DNA of 64,000 bases from Candidatus Poribacteria bacterium (GCA_022827185.1 JAJDTM010000062.1:124001-188000); one strand, 5' to 3'; shown: positions 9,078-18,847, numbered from the stretch's first letter. The notes: generated by a model from the letters alone, not told the origin. A program made the numbers and translations.

Positions 9078-12000
9078 TTAATCTTCATCTTGGTCGAGGG
9101 ATACATGGAGTCCGAGGGTTTGGAGTTCACGGACTAACACTTTGAACGATTCGGGTGTTCCGGGCGGATCCGGGTTTAGTCCCTTCACAACCGATTCATA
9201 AATTTCTCTTCTGCCAAGTACATCATCCGATTTGAGCGTAAGCATTTCTTGGAGCGAATGCGCCGCGCCATAGGCTTCCAATGCCCAGACTTCCATCTCA
9301 CCGAGTCGCTGTCCGCCGTGTTGTGCCTTGCCCCCGAGGGGTTGCTGCGTAACGAGAGAGTAGGGACCTGTGGAGCGAGCATGCATCTTATCAGCGACGA
9401 GGTGGTTCAATTTGAGGAAATAGACATATCCGACTGTCACCTCTTGTGCAAACGGTTCACCCGTCCTACCATCAAAAAGGATGCTCTTACCCGTGCGCTT
9501 ACTTCGTTCCGGGAGATCGGTTTCGCCAAGCATATCAAAGACTTCATCCTCGGTTGCGCCGTCAAACACCGGGGATTCGACGTAGATGCCGAGTTCATGG
9601 CACGCCCATCCGAGGTGGATTTCCAAGATTTGACCGACGTTCATACGGGATGGTACACCCAAGGGGTTCAACACTAACTCAACCGGTGTGCCATCAGGGA
9701 GATAGGGCATATCCTCAGCGGGCAAGATTTTGGCAACAACGCCTTTGTTACCGTAACGCCCAGCCATCTTATCACCGACAGAAATCGGACGTTTGCTGGC
9801 AACGTAAACTTTGACGCGTTTGATAACCCCGGGTTTGAGTTCATCGCCCATTTCTAATTGCTGAAGTGCCCGCTCTTTTTCCTCTGTGTAAGCCGTGATC
9901 CGACCCTGTGCCATCTCTTCAACACGTTGAATATGCTCTCTCACGCGGGTATTGGTCACGTGGATGTCCGAAAAAGACAAGTTAGACGCTTTACGTGCCT
10001 TCTGATAGTCGGCATCAGAAACGTCCGCTCCAACCGATAGTGTGCACTTCGGATCGAAAACGGCGGTAATATGCCATACGCTTTCGGTTTTTAGGTCTTT
10101 GGCAGTTTTACTGAGTTCCTGTTTATCTTCTGGGGTCAATCGCTGATCTGCGGTTACAGGACGTGACGGAAAATTCTTAGATGCCTTCTGGTAGTCGACA
10201 TCGGAAAGATCATCTCCCTCTGCCAATGGGCACGCTGGATCGAAAACGTCTGTAATGTGCCAAAAGATCTCTGCTTGCAAACCAGGGTAGATTTCACTGA
10301 AGTCTCTCCATTGTTCCTCAGTCAGTTTATCGCCTTCCGAAACGGGACACCCAGCTTCTGCAAGCTGCGCGACAACAGCTTCTTCAAACTCGGAACGTGC
10401 TTTCGGCGTCAATTCCGTGTTGTCCACGAGTTCATAGAAATCCCAACTATCAGGTTCAACGTCTTCTTCAGTTAGCAATACCGCGAATCGCGCGTCTGCT
10501 GCAGCAAGTATCTCCTTGAGCGGCTCGGTATCTTGTTCGCCCTCGGTGTCTTCATCGTCAGCATGCGTGTCTTTATGCATAGCAATAGCGACCACACTCC
10601 CATCGTAACCCAGCAGCGAAACATCAGCGTGTTCAGCTTGGGCACTCAGAGGTTCATCTTCCAGCAAATAGAGTTCACTATCTCCCAAGAGCGGCTTGCA
10701 AACTTCACCGAAATATGCCGCCACTGCGTTGACGATTTCGGGAGGTGCGACTGCGGATATTCCTACATCTTCAAAGTTATCACTCTCGTCGCTATCAGGC
10801 GTTATCGCTTCTTCATCAGAAGCGTCTGAAGGACGTGTTGCGATAGTAGGAATTGGCTCAGGGATGCTCGTTACGCTATAACGTGGTTCAGCAAGGAAGG
10901 CTTCAGCAACCGTATCTTCCATTACCCGATGATATTCATCTGCCTTGAAACCGGAAATATAGGTATCTAAAACCTCAGCAGTTAGGGTATCACTGGCATT
11001 AGCGAAAGGTTCGGAACTATCTACTGCATAAAGTGGATCAACAAGTTCACATCCGATGAGAGTATTGCGAATCTCCTCAATTTTTCGGCGGCGGATTGAA
11101 GCAGTTTGTTGACGCCAAGTCTCTTCAATTTGCTTACGCTTCGATTCATACCGCAAGTCCTCAGCCTTTGCCTGTCCAGCATCCGTTTGCGTCCAGTTCC
11201 CACGCCGTTGTGCGCCATCAGGTTTACGTGAAAATACCTTTACATCAATAACGACACCTTCAACGCCCGGTCGGACATAAGTGGAGGCATCTCGTACCTC
11301 TTTAACCTTCTCACCGAAGATCGCTCGTAGGAGTTTCTCTTCGGGCCCATATTCGCTTTCACCTTTCGGTGTAATTTTCCCGACAAGGATACTGCCAGCT
11401 TTAACAACACTGCCGACTCGAATAATGCCCTCTTCATCAAGTTGACCGAGTCGTTGTTCGCTGACGTTCGGGATGTCACGCGTAATCTCTTCGGGTCCGA
11501 CCTTCGTTTCGCGCGCCTCTACCTCAAATTCCTCAATGTGAATAGAAGTAAAGGTATCGTCTTTAATGAGCGTCTCACTGATGAGAATAGAGTCTTCATA
11601 GTTGTGACCGCCCCACGGCATGTAAGCACATAATATATTCCGACCGAGGGCAAGTTCACCATTTTCCGTAGAGGTGCCATCAACGATGACCTGTTCAGCT
11701 TCAACCTTATCCCCGACTGCGACAATCGGGTGCTGGTGGATACAGGTCCCGCTGTTACTCCGCTTGAAGGTTTGGAGTTTATAAACATCGTACCCCATCT
11801 CACTGAACGTGTTTTCACCTTCATCGTGGTGAAGTGCTTCACCTGTGTATATGAGGATTTCGTCGGCAGAAACACTTGTAACGGTCCCTGCCCGCTTAGC
11901 CGTGATAAGCGCGCCAGAATATCGTGCAGCGGGACCTTCCATTCCGGTTCCGACAAGCGGTGCTTCTGGACGGACCAGCGGAACTGCTTGGCGTTGGTGG

Positions 12001-14318
12001 TTGGCACCCATCAATGCACGGTTTGCATCTTCGTGCTCCAGAAATGGTACAAGCGCAGCAGAAATTCCGACGATCTGCTGTGGTGAAACGCCGATGTAGT
12101 CTACTTGTTCCATCGGTAGGGACAGTACATCCTCGCCACTGCGGACAGGGAGCAGTGCTCCTGCAGCATCTGTATCACCATTTGTAGTTTGTGAGCCATC
12201 ATGCTGTATCACCTTCGCGGCAATGTGAGCAGTGTCTTCGCTATCTGCTGTAAGATATTCAACAGGTCCCAGAGTTGGACCTTCCTCGACTTTATGATAT
12301 GGCGTTTCAATAAAACCGTAGGGGTTTATCCGCCCGTAGCAAGCGAGAGACACAATGAGTCCGATTGAGGGCCCTTCAGGCGTTTCCAATGGACAAACAC
12401 GTCCATAGTGTGTTCGGTGTACATCCCGAACAGCGGCTGTTGCCCGGTCTCGGTGCAGCCCACCAGGACCGATTGCTGAGATACGACGTTTGTGGGTTAA
12501 TTCATCCAGCGGATTAATTTGTTGCATAAACTGCGACAACTGGTTTGAACCGAAGAATTCACGGAGTGCCATCATGAGCGGTTTTGGGTTCACAAGCGAA
12601 GATGGCACGACTTTAGCGACATCGTTAGTGGTACTTAACCGCTCGCGCGTCGTCCGGCGAATTTGAAATAACCCCATTCGGAATTGGTTTTCGAGGAGTT
12701 CACCGATAACACGGACACGTCGGTTGCCGAGATGGTCGAGATCATCTTTCGGTGCAAGCCCGTTATGGACTTTCAGCAGGTGCGCTACCGTAGCAGCAAT
12801 ATCTTCGGGACGGAGTGTGCGCAATGTTTCCTCAGGTGGCTCTCCGTAAACAGATATTCCACGAAATTTTCGATTAAGCTTGTATCGTCCAACGACCCCC
12901 AGATCATAGCGATGTGCATCAAAAAGTAACCATGCGAGGTGTTTACGTGCGTTTTCTATACTGGTGGCATCCCCGGGTCTCAGTGTGCGGAAAATCGTAA
13001 GTAGTGCTGCGTCCTGTAAAGCGTATTGCTCGTCATAATCCGCTTGCCGGTCGCGCTCCAATGTGTTACGTAAGAACCGGATATGCTGACAATCTTCTGT
13101 ATCGAGTACTGTGAGTGCCTCAACACCGGATTCCTTGAGCCGTTCCAACTCGGCTTCGGTGAGGAGTGTATTTGCGGTGAGTAGCACTTCACCGGTCTCT
13201 TGATGGATAACATCTTCGGCACAGACTCTATCCTGACCATTCTCAGACAAAATTTGCTCAGCGGTAAATGCTTTTTCTCCGTAGCGATCGAGTGCCACTT
13301 CATATTCTGAATTTGTCAGCACCTGTCCAATTGTGAATTCACATCCGCTGTTGTGGGTATCAATGACGCGTCGGAGCAGTTCAGTTTCAAAGCCCTTCCA
13401 TTTTCTGCGGTGGCTTGTGCGTTCATTATACGAAATCTCCTGTCCAATTTTCAGTGGGCAGTCTTCTTCCGTTACTTCAGTAACGCGATAACATCTCTCA
13501 GCCTCAATGTCTGGGTAATCCTTCTCCGCCTGCCGAAATTCCGCAGCATTTAGCAGGTCTCCAGGTTTAACCTGTTTTGCGGGGCCTTCAACGTGCGTGA
13601 CCCGCCATCCGGAGAGCACAAGCCGTTCGGTCTTGGCATAGAGTTTCAGGATGTCTGCGTCCGACTCCCAACCGAGGGCGCGCAGCAGCACAGTCGCAGG
13701 CAGTTTTCTGCGCTTGTCGATACGGACATAAATCTGATCTTTTGTGTCTATTTCAAATTCGACCCACGCGCCTCGATACGGAATAATTTGGGCGGTCGGT
13801 GTCCGTCTCCCTGTGGGTAAAGATTTTTCGAGAAAGATGACCCCCGGCGAACGGTGCAGCTGACTCACGATTACACGTTCACTGCCGTTGACAATGAAGC
13901 TCCCATTTTCGGTCATTAATGGCACTTCGCCGAGATAGACATCCGATTCACGAATATCCACGACGTGCGGTTCATCTGCATCTGGGTCCGCTTCACGCAG
14001 GACGAGCATGATACGCGCTGTGAGGGATACCTGATAGGTTACGCCGCGCGCAACACACTCTTGTAATGTATATTTCGGGGTACCGAGGGTGTAATTAACA
14101 AATTCAAGGCTATTGACCTCCGAAAAGTCTCGGATTGGAAACACTTCCTTAAATACTGCTTGGAGGCCTGTATCTATACGTTGATCGGGTGAGACATCTC
14201 GCTGTAAAAAGGCATCGTACGAAAGCCTTTGGGTTTCTATAAGATTCGGGAGTTCTGCCCGAACTGGCGTTTTGGCAAAAGACACTCTCATATTTTTCTG
14301 GCTGGGTTTTTTGTTCAC
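9078..14318 (-). CDS. rpoB: RNA polymerase beta subunit with two repeat-bearing insertions
   Basis: The product has 1746 residues against roughly 1150-1350 in most bacteria. The core is intact: GSFIVNGSERVIVSQLHRSPGV near 139-160, the rifampicin-pocket region 590-655 with THKRRISAIGPGGL, ETPEGPSIGLI, MPWGGHNYEDSI at 900-911, KMAGRYGNKGV at 1517-1527, and the switch/clamp C-terminus ending in LDQDED. Insertion one (about 228-356) lies at the SI1 position in lobe beta2. Insertion two (about 1036-1478) lies at the SI2 position and includes a long acidic linker. Both contain motif copies related to those in RpoC. Translation starts at GTG with a G-rich AGGGGG about 10 bases before. The usual rplKAJL genes are not upstream. 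Confidence 0.97.
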   Translation of the reverse strand: MNKKPSQKNMRVSFAKTPVRAELPNLIETQRLSYDAFLQRDVSPDQRIDTGLQAVFKEVFPIRDFSEVNSLEFVNYTLGTPKYTLQECVARGVTYQVSLTARIMLVLREADPDADEPHVVDIRESDVYLGEVPLMTENGSFIVNGSERVIVSQLHRSPGVIFLEKSLPTGRRTPTAQIIPYRGAWVEFEIDTKDQIYVRIDKRRKLPATVLLRALGWESDADILKLYAKTERLVLSGWRVTHVEGPAKQVKPGDLLNAAEFRQAEKDYPDIEAERCYRVTEVTEEDCPLKIGQEISYNERTSHRRKWKGFETELLRRVIDTHNSGCEFTIGQVLTNSEYEVALDRYGEKAFTAEQILSENGQDRVCAEDVIHQETGEVLLTANTLLTEAELERLKESGVEALTVLDTEDCQHIRFLRNTLERDRQADYDEQYALQDAALLTIFRTLRPGDATSIENARKHLAWLLFDAHRYDLGVVGRYKLNRKFRGISVYGEPPEETLRTLRPEDIAATVAHLLKVHNGLAPKDDLDHLGNRRVRVIGELLENQFRMGLFQIRRTTRERLSTTNDVAKVVPSSLVNPKPLMMALREFFGSNQLSQFMQQINPLDELTHKRRISAIGPGGLHRDRATAAVRDVHRTHYGRVCPLETPEGPSIGLIVSLACYGRINPYGFIETPYHKVEEGPTLGPVEYLTADSEDTAHIAAKVIQHDGSQTTNGDTDAAGALLPVRSGEDVLSLPMEQVDYIGVSPQQIVGISAALVPFLEHEDANRALMGANHQRQAVPLVRPEAPLVGTGMEGPAARYSGALITAKRAGTVTSVSADEILIYTGEALHHDEGENTFSEMGYDVYKLQTFKRSNSGTCIHQHPIVAVGDKVEAEQVIVDGTSTENGELALGRNILCAYMPWGGHNYEDSILISETLIKDDTFTSIHIEEFEVEARETKVGPEEITRDIPNVSEQRLGQLDEEGIIRVGSVVKAGSILVGKITPKGESEYGPEEKLLRAIFGEKVKEVRDASTYVRPGVEGVVIDVKVFSRKPDGAQRRGNWTQTDAGQAKAEDLRYESKRKQIEETWRQQTASIRRRKIEEIRNTLIGCELVDPLYAVDSSEPFANASDTLTAEVLDTYISGFKADEYHRVMEDTVAEAFLAEPRYSVTSIPEPIPTIATRPSDASDEEAITPDSDESDNFEDVGISAVAPPEIVNAVAAYFGEVCKPLLGDSELYLLEDEPLSAQAEHADVSLLGYDGSVVAIAMHKDTHADDEDTEGEQDTEPLKEILAAADARFAVLLTEEDVEPDSWDFYELVDNTELTPKARSEFEEAVVAQLAEAGCPVSEGDKLTEEQWRDFSEIYPGLQAEIFWHITDVFDPACPLAEGDDLSDVDYQKASKNFPSRPVTADQRLTPEDKQELSKTAKDLKTESVWHITAVFDPKCTLSVGADVSDADYQKARKASNLSFSDIHVTNTRVREHIQRVEEMAQGRITAYTEEKERALQQLEMGDELKPGVIKRVKVYVASKRPISVGDKMAGRYGNKGVVAKILPAEDMPYLPDGTPVELVLNPLGVPSRMNVGQILEIHLGWACHELGIYVESPVFDGATEDEVFDMLGETDLPERSKRTGKSILFDGRTGEPFAQEVTVGYVYFLKLNHLVADKMHARSTGPYSLVTQQPLGGKAQHGGQRLGEMEVWALEAYGAAHSLQEMLTLKSDDVLGRREIYESVVKGLNPDPPGTPESFKVLVRELQTLGLHVSLDQDED
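9885..11213 (-). repeat. Insertion two in RpoB (SI2 position)
   Basis: Residues 1036-1478 separate VIDVKVFSRKP from the conserved ELKPGVIKRVKVYVASKR. The first part is a charged helical segment, followed by an acidic, proline-containing linker (about 1160-1265). Then come three motif copies starting near 1294, 1351 and 1414, the last two beginning FWHITDVFDPACPL and VWHITAVFDPKCTL. Confidence 0.8.
13251..13637 (-). repeat. Insertion one in RpoB (SI1 position)
   Basis: Residues 228-356 follow LLRALGWESDADIL and contain three motif copies starting near 237 (WRVTHVEGPAKQVKPGDLL), 277 (YRVTEVTEEDCPLKIGQ) and 316 (RRVIDTHNSGCEFTIGQVL). The ordinary SI1-like sequence resumes near 357. Confidence 0.8.
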
Positions 14319-14438
14319 TGAAAGGAGTCCCCCTATTTGGCGGTGGTTGTGCAGCTTACTGAATAGATTTCTGAAAAAGCCCGCCCCCGAGCTGCTTTTT
14401 CCATCTTAATATGGTGAAACAGTATAGCATAACAGAAT

Positions 14439-14467
14439 ATTATACATTATAATTTGGAGAATGTCAA
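14439..14467 (-). promoter_or_regulatory. Predicted consensus sigma-70 promoter of rpoBC
   Basis: Read on the minus strand, TTGACA (14467-14462) and TATAAT (14444-14439) are separated by exactly 17 bases, a perfect consensus. Initiation near 14432 would leave a leader of about 115 bases. The leader contains a weak GC-rich hairpin (14374-14400) bounded by AAAAAGC and GCTTTTT, which might act as an attenuator. Confidence 0.8.
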
Positions 14468-14564
14468 GAAAAAAGTAAAAAAATACATTTTTTGATCGTT
14501 TTAATGAAAAAAAGTTTGATATTGACTGCATTAATCTTCAATTTTAGGTGTGATGAACGAAACA

Positions 14565-14593
14565 TTGACACGTGAAACGCTGTCTGCTATACT
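14565..14593 (+). promoter_or_regulatory. Predicted sigma-70 promoter of the DUF4416 gene
   Basis: TTGACA (14565-14570) and TATACT (14588-14593) with a 17-base spacer, about 70 bases before the gene. It is divergent from the rpoBC promoter, and together the two account for most of the 341-base intergenic gap. Confidence 0.8.
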
Positions 14594-14659
14594 CAATATA
14601 TGAAATTTATAGTGGCAAGACGTAGGAAACTCGTCCCCGGTTAGATGATGGAGCGCGAT

Positions 14660-15208
14660 ATGGGAACTATTACGATACCGCAACCTGTTAAAGGCATTAT
14701 CGGCGTGTTGACCTCGGAATCTTGTCTCCTACCCACCGTTTACACGGCACTTACACAACGTCTGGGACCCATTGACTTCACAAGCGAGCTGTTGCCTTTT
14801 ACAAGTACAACTTATTATGAAGCCGAGATGGGGTCGAACATTCAAAGGCAATTTATCAGTTTTGAGAGGCTTATTGACGCGGGCATGTTGGCAGAGATGA
14901 AGCTATTTACAAATACAGTAGAGCAAACTTTTGCTATAAAAAAGCCTGCAGGAGATGTACGGCGTGTCAATTTAGATGCGGGTTACCTCTGCTTGGCAAA
15001 GTTAGTACTCGCATCAACGAAGGATCACGCCCACCGTATTTATCTCCGTGATGGTATTTATGCCGAGATTACGCTCCGCTTCCATCGTAAAACGTTTCGA
15101 CCGTGGGAGTGGAGTTACCCAGACTATCGGCTGCCAACATATATCGCTATCTTTAACCACATTCGCGAAATCTATAGGAATCAGTTGGAAAATGCAGAAA
15201 ATTATTGA
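14660..15208 (+). CDS. DUF4416 family protein
   Basis: About 182 residues, with the whole DUF4416 pattern recognisable: KGIIGVLTSE at the start, YYEAEMGSNIQRQFISFERLI, RRVNLDAGYL, and LVLASTKDHAHRIYL followed by GIYAEITLRF. The family is common in anaerobes and environmental bacteria and has no assigned function. An ATG at 14645 is also in frame, but the ATG at 14660 has a GGAG six bases upstream and is preferred. The 3' end overlaps the next gene by about 17 bases, suggesting translational coupling. Confidence 0.85.
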   Translation: MGTITIPQPVKGIIGVLTSESCLLPTVYTALTQRLGPIDFTSELLPFTSTTYYEAEMGSNIQRQFISFERLIDAGMLAEMKLFTNTVEQTFAIKKPAGDVRRVNLDAGYLCLAKLVLASTKDHAHRIYLRDGIYAEITLRFHRKTFRPWEWSYPDYRLPTYIAIFNHIREIYRNQLENAENY

Positions 15209-16376
15209 ACAAATGCGAGGCACCGAATTCTCGTATCGGACGAAAATATTGTACTATGTCATTGTTATCACTGTTCTTTGGACATATTCGATATACAGGG
15301 CAAATGCTGAACCTGTAGAAGAAATGGATACCCGCGCACGGGCACGCGACATCGGCATCGAAATTGGGAGCCTTCCAACCGGTACACATAATGCTATCAC
15401 CGACGTAGCGGGTGTGAAGGTTGGACATGTCACGCTGAACGAAGGTGATTCGATTCGCACCGGTGTGACTGCTATCCTGCCGAGTGATGATATTTGGACA
15501 GCGCGTCTGTTCGGCGCAGGGTATACCATCCATGGTAACGGGGAAGCAACCGGTATTGCCCGCATCAATCAAGCTGGATGGATCGAATCTCCCATATTAC
15601 TTACAAATACGCTCAGTGTCGGTGCCGTCCATGACGGTGTTGTTCGCTACATTGTGAAAAGGTATCCCAACAATAACATTGTACTGCCGATTGTAGCAGA
15701 ATGTTATGATGGTGGTTTGAACGACATCAGCGGACTCCATGTCACAGCGGCACATGCGATTGAAGCCATTGAAAATGCCACCGATGGTCCCGTAATCGAA
15801 GGTTGCGTCGGTGGTGGCACCGGTATGCGATGCTACGGATTCAAGGCTGGTATCGGTACGTCCTCCCGCGTATTATCTAAAGAACGGGGCGGATGGACAG
15901 TCGGCGTACTCGTTAACGCCAATGGTGGTCGGCGGCATCAATTGCGGATTGACGGCGTACCCGTTGGTAGAGAAATCACTGGATCCCCACCGAAGCCGAC
16001 GAGAGATGGTTCGTTTATTATTGTTATTGCGACGGATGCGCCGTTGACGCATCGTCAGTTGAAACAGTTAGCGATCCGCGCAACGCATGGACTTGCCCGG
16101 ACAGGAACACCGAGTACTGACGGCAGCGGTGAATTTGTCATCGCGTTTTCCACGGCGAATATCTTCCCAAGGAGAACCGAAACGGGTACCTTTCAAGTCA
16201 AAATGCTCGTCAACGGACGTTTGAGTTCACTTTTTCAAGCAGCCATTGAGGCGACAGAAGAGGCTATTGTCAATTCAATGACAATGGCAACGACAACCAC
16301 CGGACGTAACGGTAGAACGATGTACGCCATTCCGTTGACAGAACTACAAAAAGTGATGACAACATACGGACGTTAA
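15192..16376 (+). CDS. P1/S58 family peptidase (DmpA-like)
   Basis: About 394 residues. An N-terminal hydrophobic segment (ILYYVIVITVLWTYSIY) ending near ANAEP is probably a signal or anchor. The N-terminal nucleophile peptidase domain follows: GSLPTGTHNAITDVAGVKVGHVTL, EGCVGGGTGMRCYGFKAGIG, then GTSSR, the region where DmpA enzymes cut themselves to free the catalytic residue. DmpA peptidases release N-terminal residues or hydrolyse amides; the substrate here is unknown. ATG at 15192 overlaps the end of the DUF4416 gene. An upstream in-frame ATG at 15048 would overlap far more and is rejected; ATG 15207-15213 is another possibility. Confidence 0.85.
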   Translation: MQKIIEQMRGTEFSYRTKILYYVIVITVLWTYSIYRANAEPVEEMDTRARARDIGIEIGSLPTGTHNAITDVAGVKVGHVTLNEGDSIRTGVTAILPSDDIWTARLFGAGYTIHGNGEATGIARINQAGWIESPILLTNTLSVGAVHDGVVRYIVKRYPNNNIVLPIVAECYDGGLNDISGLHVTAAHAIEAIENATDGPVIEGCVGGGTGMRCYGFKAGIGTSSRVLSKERGGWTVGVLVNANGGRRHQLRIDGVPVGREITGSPPKPTRDGSFIIVIATDAPLTHRQLKQLAIRATHGLARTGTPSTDGSGEFVIAFSTANIFPRRTETGTFQVKMLVNGRLSSLFQAAIEATEEAIVNSMTMATTTTGRNGRTMYAIPLTELQKVMTTYGR

Positions 16377-16383
16377 TAGTGTC

Positions 16384-16487
16384 AGGACTTACGCAAATTT
16401 AGCGCACGATAATAGATTTTTTTTAGTTGTAAACCCCCTAAATCCCCCTTATCAGGGGGACTTTAAGAAGAAATGCGTAAGTCCTAA
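16384..16487. repeat. MITE-like element, second copy
   Basis: AGGACTTACGCA at the left and TGCGTAAGTCCT at the right form perfect 12-base terminal inverted repeats around about 80 non-coding bases. The interior has a CCCCCTTATCAGGGGG hairpin. The termini match the element at 235-323; the interior differs. Confidence 0.7.
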
Positions 16488-16493
16488 GTGTAT

Positions 16494-18653
16494 CTAAATT
16501 GAAGCGATAGGATTCGCACCCGGGGCAAGAGACTCAGGAACCACCTCGTAATGTGAAAATTCCAATGTGAAGGTCCCCCGTCCTTGTGTCATTGAGCGGA
16601 GTTGTGTTGTGTATTGAAACGTCTCCGATAACGGGATAACAGCATTGATGACGCTCCGTGCCGATTGCGAGGCGCGTCCTGTATCGGATGTGTCTTGCGT
16701 CGTACTCTCGTTAATCTGTGCGCGGCGTGAATTCAGATCGCCGATGACTTTACCGACGTGTTCGTCAGGCACAGTGATATGTATCTGCATAATTGGCTCT
16801 AAGAGCAAGGGATTCGCCTTTCTTACGGCGTTCTCAAAGGCGAGGGCTGCTGCTGCCTCAAATGCAACCTCTGAGGAATCTGTTGGATGATAGGAGCCAT
16901 CTGTCAGCGTTACCTTGATATCTTGCATCGGGTATCCGATGCGGGGTCCTGTTCCCATCGCGCCTTCGAGTGCCTTCTCAATAAAGGGGATATATTGCCG
17001 TGGAATCTGCGACTCGTCGGTATTATCTTCAAACTGAAATCCGTCGCTGCGTTCTAACGGCTCGACCGTGAGTAACACATCACCGTAGATGCCTTCTTCA
17101 TCCGTTTTATGGATGTGTGTCCCGCGCGCTTCCGCAACGGTGCTAATAGTCTCGCGATACGCCACTTGGAGTTTGCTCACCCGCGCGTTGACGCCAAATT
17201 CACGTACCATTCTGTCCGTTAAAATCTCCAAATGGAGTTCACCCATGCCAGAGATAATCCGCTGTCCGCTTTCCTTATCGATGCCGACAGTGAAGGTCGG
17301 GTCCTCGTCCATTAATTTTTCGAGTGTCTCTTCTAATGCGTCTGCATCGCTTGCCCGGTCAGGTTCAATAGCAATGGAGATAACCGGTTCTGGGAAAGTA
17401 ATGTTTTCTAACAGAATTGGCTCTTTTGGACCCGTTACGGTATCGCCGGTCTTCGTGTCTTTAAGCCCGACGAGCGCAACAATGTCCCCGGCGTAAGCCG
17501 CGTCAGATACCGCCTCTTTATTGGCATGCATCTGCAAGATACGATTGACCCGTTCTCGCTTCTCAGAACGGACGTTATAGATTGCCTCTCCGCGCCTGAG
17601 TGTGCCAGAATAGACGCGACAGTAGACGAGTTTGTCGACTGTTGGGTGACTTGCCACTTTAAATGCTAAGGCTGCCAAAGGGGCAGTGTCATCTGCGGGA
17701 CGCGTGGCTTTATCATCTTCCTGAGCGGTCGTGTCTGCTTTGGGTTTGGAACGCGCGCTTTTAGAGACAGGTTGTGGTATAGTCCCCTCAATAGGCGGTA
17801 CATCAATAGGGGACGGCAAAAAATCAATGACTGCATCAAGGAGCGGTTGAACCCCTTGATTCTTCAGAGAGCTCCCACATAGGACGGGTACGAGTGTCCC
17901 GTTTAAAGTAGCCACCCGAATCGCTTGTAGCAACTCATCGCGGGTTATCTCTTCACCGTTCAAGTATTTTTCAAGTAACGCCTCATCTTCAACGGCGACA
18001 CTTTCAAAAAGGGTCTCGCGTGCCTGCTCCACTGCATCCTGAAATTCAGGCGGGATTTCCGTCTCCATGTATGTCTGCCCTTGGTCTGCCGCATCCCAGT
18101 GTATCGCTTTTTGGGTCATCAGATCAATAACGCCAGCAAAGTCCGAGCCTTCGCCGATTGGCAGTTGCAGGGGGAGCGGGTTCGCGCCTAAGCGTTCTTT
18201 CATCATGTCCAGAGCGCGGGTGTAATTTGCCCCAACCCGATCCATCTTATTGACAAAAACGATACGCGGCACATTGTAGCGTTCCGCTTGATGCCAGACG
18301 GTTTCTGACTGTGGCTCCACGCCGCCGACAGCACAGAAAAGTGCTATGGCTCCGTCCAAAACTCGTAAGGAACGCTCGACCTCTACTGTGAAATCGACAT
18401 GTCCGGGTGTATCGATGAGGTGAATTGCGTGTTCGCGCCAGAAACAGGTTGTTGCAGCAGCAGTGATCGTCACCCCGCGTTCTCGTTCCTGCACCATCCA
18501 ATCCATCTCAGCGGTGCCATCATCTACCGCGCCGATCTTATGTTTTTTGCCGGTATAGAAGAGAATCCGTTCAGTCGTCGTTGTTTTGCCAGCATCAATG
18601 TGTGCTGCTATGCCGATGTTGCGTACATTTTCAATCGGATATTCGCGTGCCAT
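16494..18653 (-). CDS. fusA: Translation elongation factor G
   Basis: The 719-residue GTPase drives ribosomal translocation. G motifs: [13 protein letters not shown] (17-29), RERGVTIT switch region, DTPGHVDF (81-88), NKMD (135-138). Domains II to V follow, including the GMGELHLEI strand and domain [23 protein letters not shown] lysine/aspartate-rich linker (about 293-325) between the G domain and domain II is not usual. rpsL, rpsG and tuf are not beside it, so it is outside the classical str operon. A second EF-G elsewhere in the genome cannot be excluded, so whether this is the housekeeping copy is open. ATG with AAGGAA about 10 bases upstream; that site lies inside an interspersed repeat. 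Confidence 0.93.
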   Translation of the reverse strand: MAREYPIENVRNIGIAAHIDAGKTTTTERILFYTGKKHKIGAVDDGTAEMDWMVQERERGVTITAAATTCFWREHAIHLIDTPGHVDFTVEVERSLRVLDGAIALFCAVGGVEPQSETVWHQAERYNVPRIVFVNKMDRVGANYTRALDMMKERLGANPLPLQLPIGEGSDFAGVIDLMTQKAIHWDAADQGQTYMETEIPPEFQDAVEQARETLFESVAVEDEALLEKYLNGEEITRDELLQAIRVATLNGTLVPVLCGSSLKNQGVQPLLDAVIDFLPSPIDVPPIEGTIPQPVSKSARSKPKADTTAQEDDKATRPADDTAPLAALAFKVASHPTVDKLVYCRVYSGTLRRGEAIYNVRSEKRERVNRILQMHANKEAVSDAAYAGDIVALVGLKDTKTGDTVTGPKEPILLENITFPEPVISIAIEPDRASDADALEETLEKLMDEDPTFTVGIDKESGQRIISGMGELHLEILTDRMVREFGVNARVSKLQVAYRETISTVAEARGTHIHKTDEEGIYGDVLLTVEPLERSDGFQFEDNTDESQIPRQYIPFIEKALEGAMGTGPRIGYPMQDIKVTLTDGSYHPTDSSEVAFEAAAALAFENAVRKANPLLLEPIMQIHITVPDEHVGKVIGDLNSRRAQINESTTQDTSDTGRASQSARSVINAVIPLSETFQYTTQLRSMTQGRGTFTLEFSHYEVVPESLAPGANPIASI

Positions 18654-18785
18654 TTTTTAATTATTCCTTGCGGTTAAGGGACGTGGGTTGGGCTTTCACG
18701 TTCCTTTCCATAAATCTGAAGAAACACCCAAGCAAAAACCCTTCCACTTCGTTTCAGGCTGCGCGCTTTGGTATATTAAGAGGGT
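18654..18785 (-). repeat. Interspersed repeat carrying the fusA ribosome binding site
   Basis: Read on the minus strand this segment contains GCAGCC, AACGAAGTGGAAGG, a GGAAAGGAACGTGAA stretch and CCGCAAGGAATAATTAAAAA immediately before ATG. The same order of blocks occurs at 47892-48003 before trpG. The block GAAGAAACACCCAAGC inside it (18719-18734, plus strand) recurs at 33081 and 51885. Confidence 0.7.
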
Positions 18786-18847
18786 CGTTTTTGTTTTTTA
18801 ATGTGAAGTAACAGGACACAACAGTTCAGAAGCAATCGTTAGAAAAT

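Noticed and set aside
9249-13820. Plus-strand frames of 100-140 residues across rpoB
   Set aside because: Antisense shadows of RpoB; no independent signals.
15048-15191. Upstream extension of the DmpA-type peptidase
   Set aside because: It overlaps 160 bases of the DUF4416 gene and puts unconserved residues before the signal segment.
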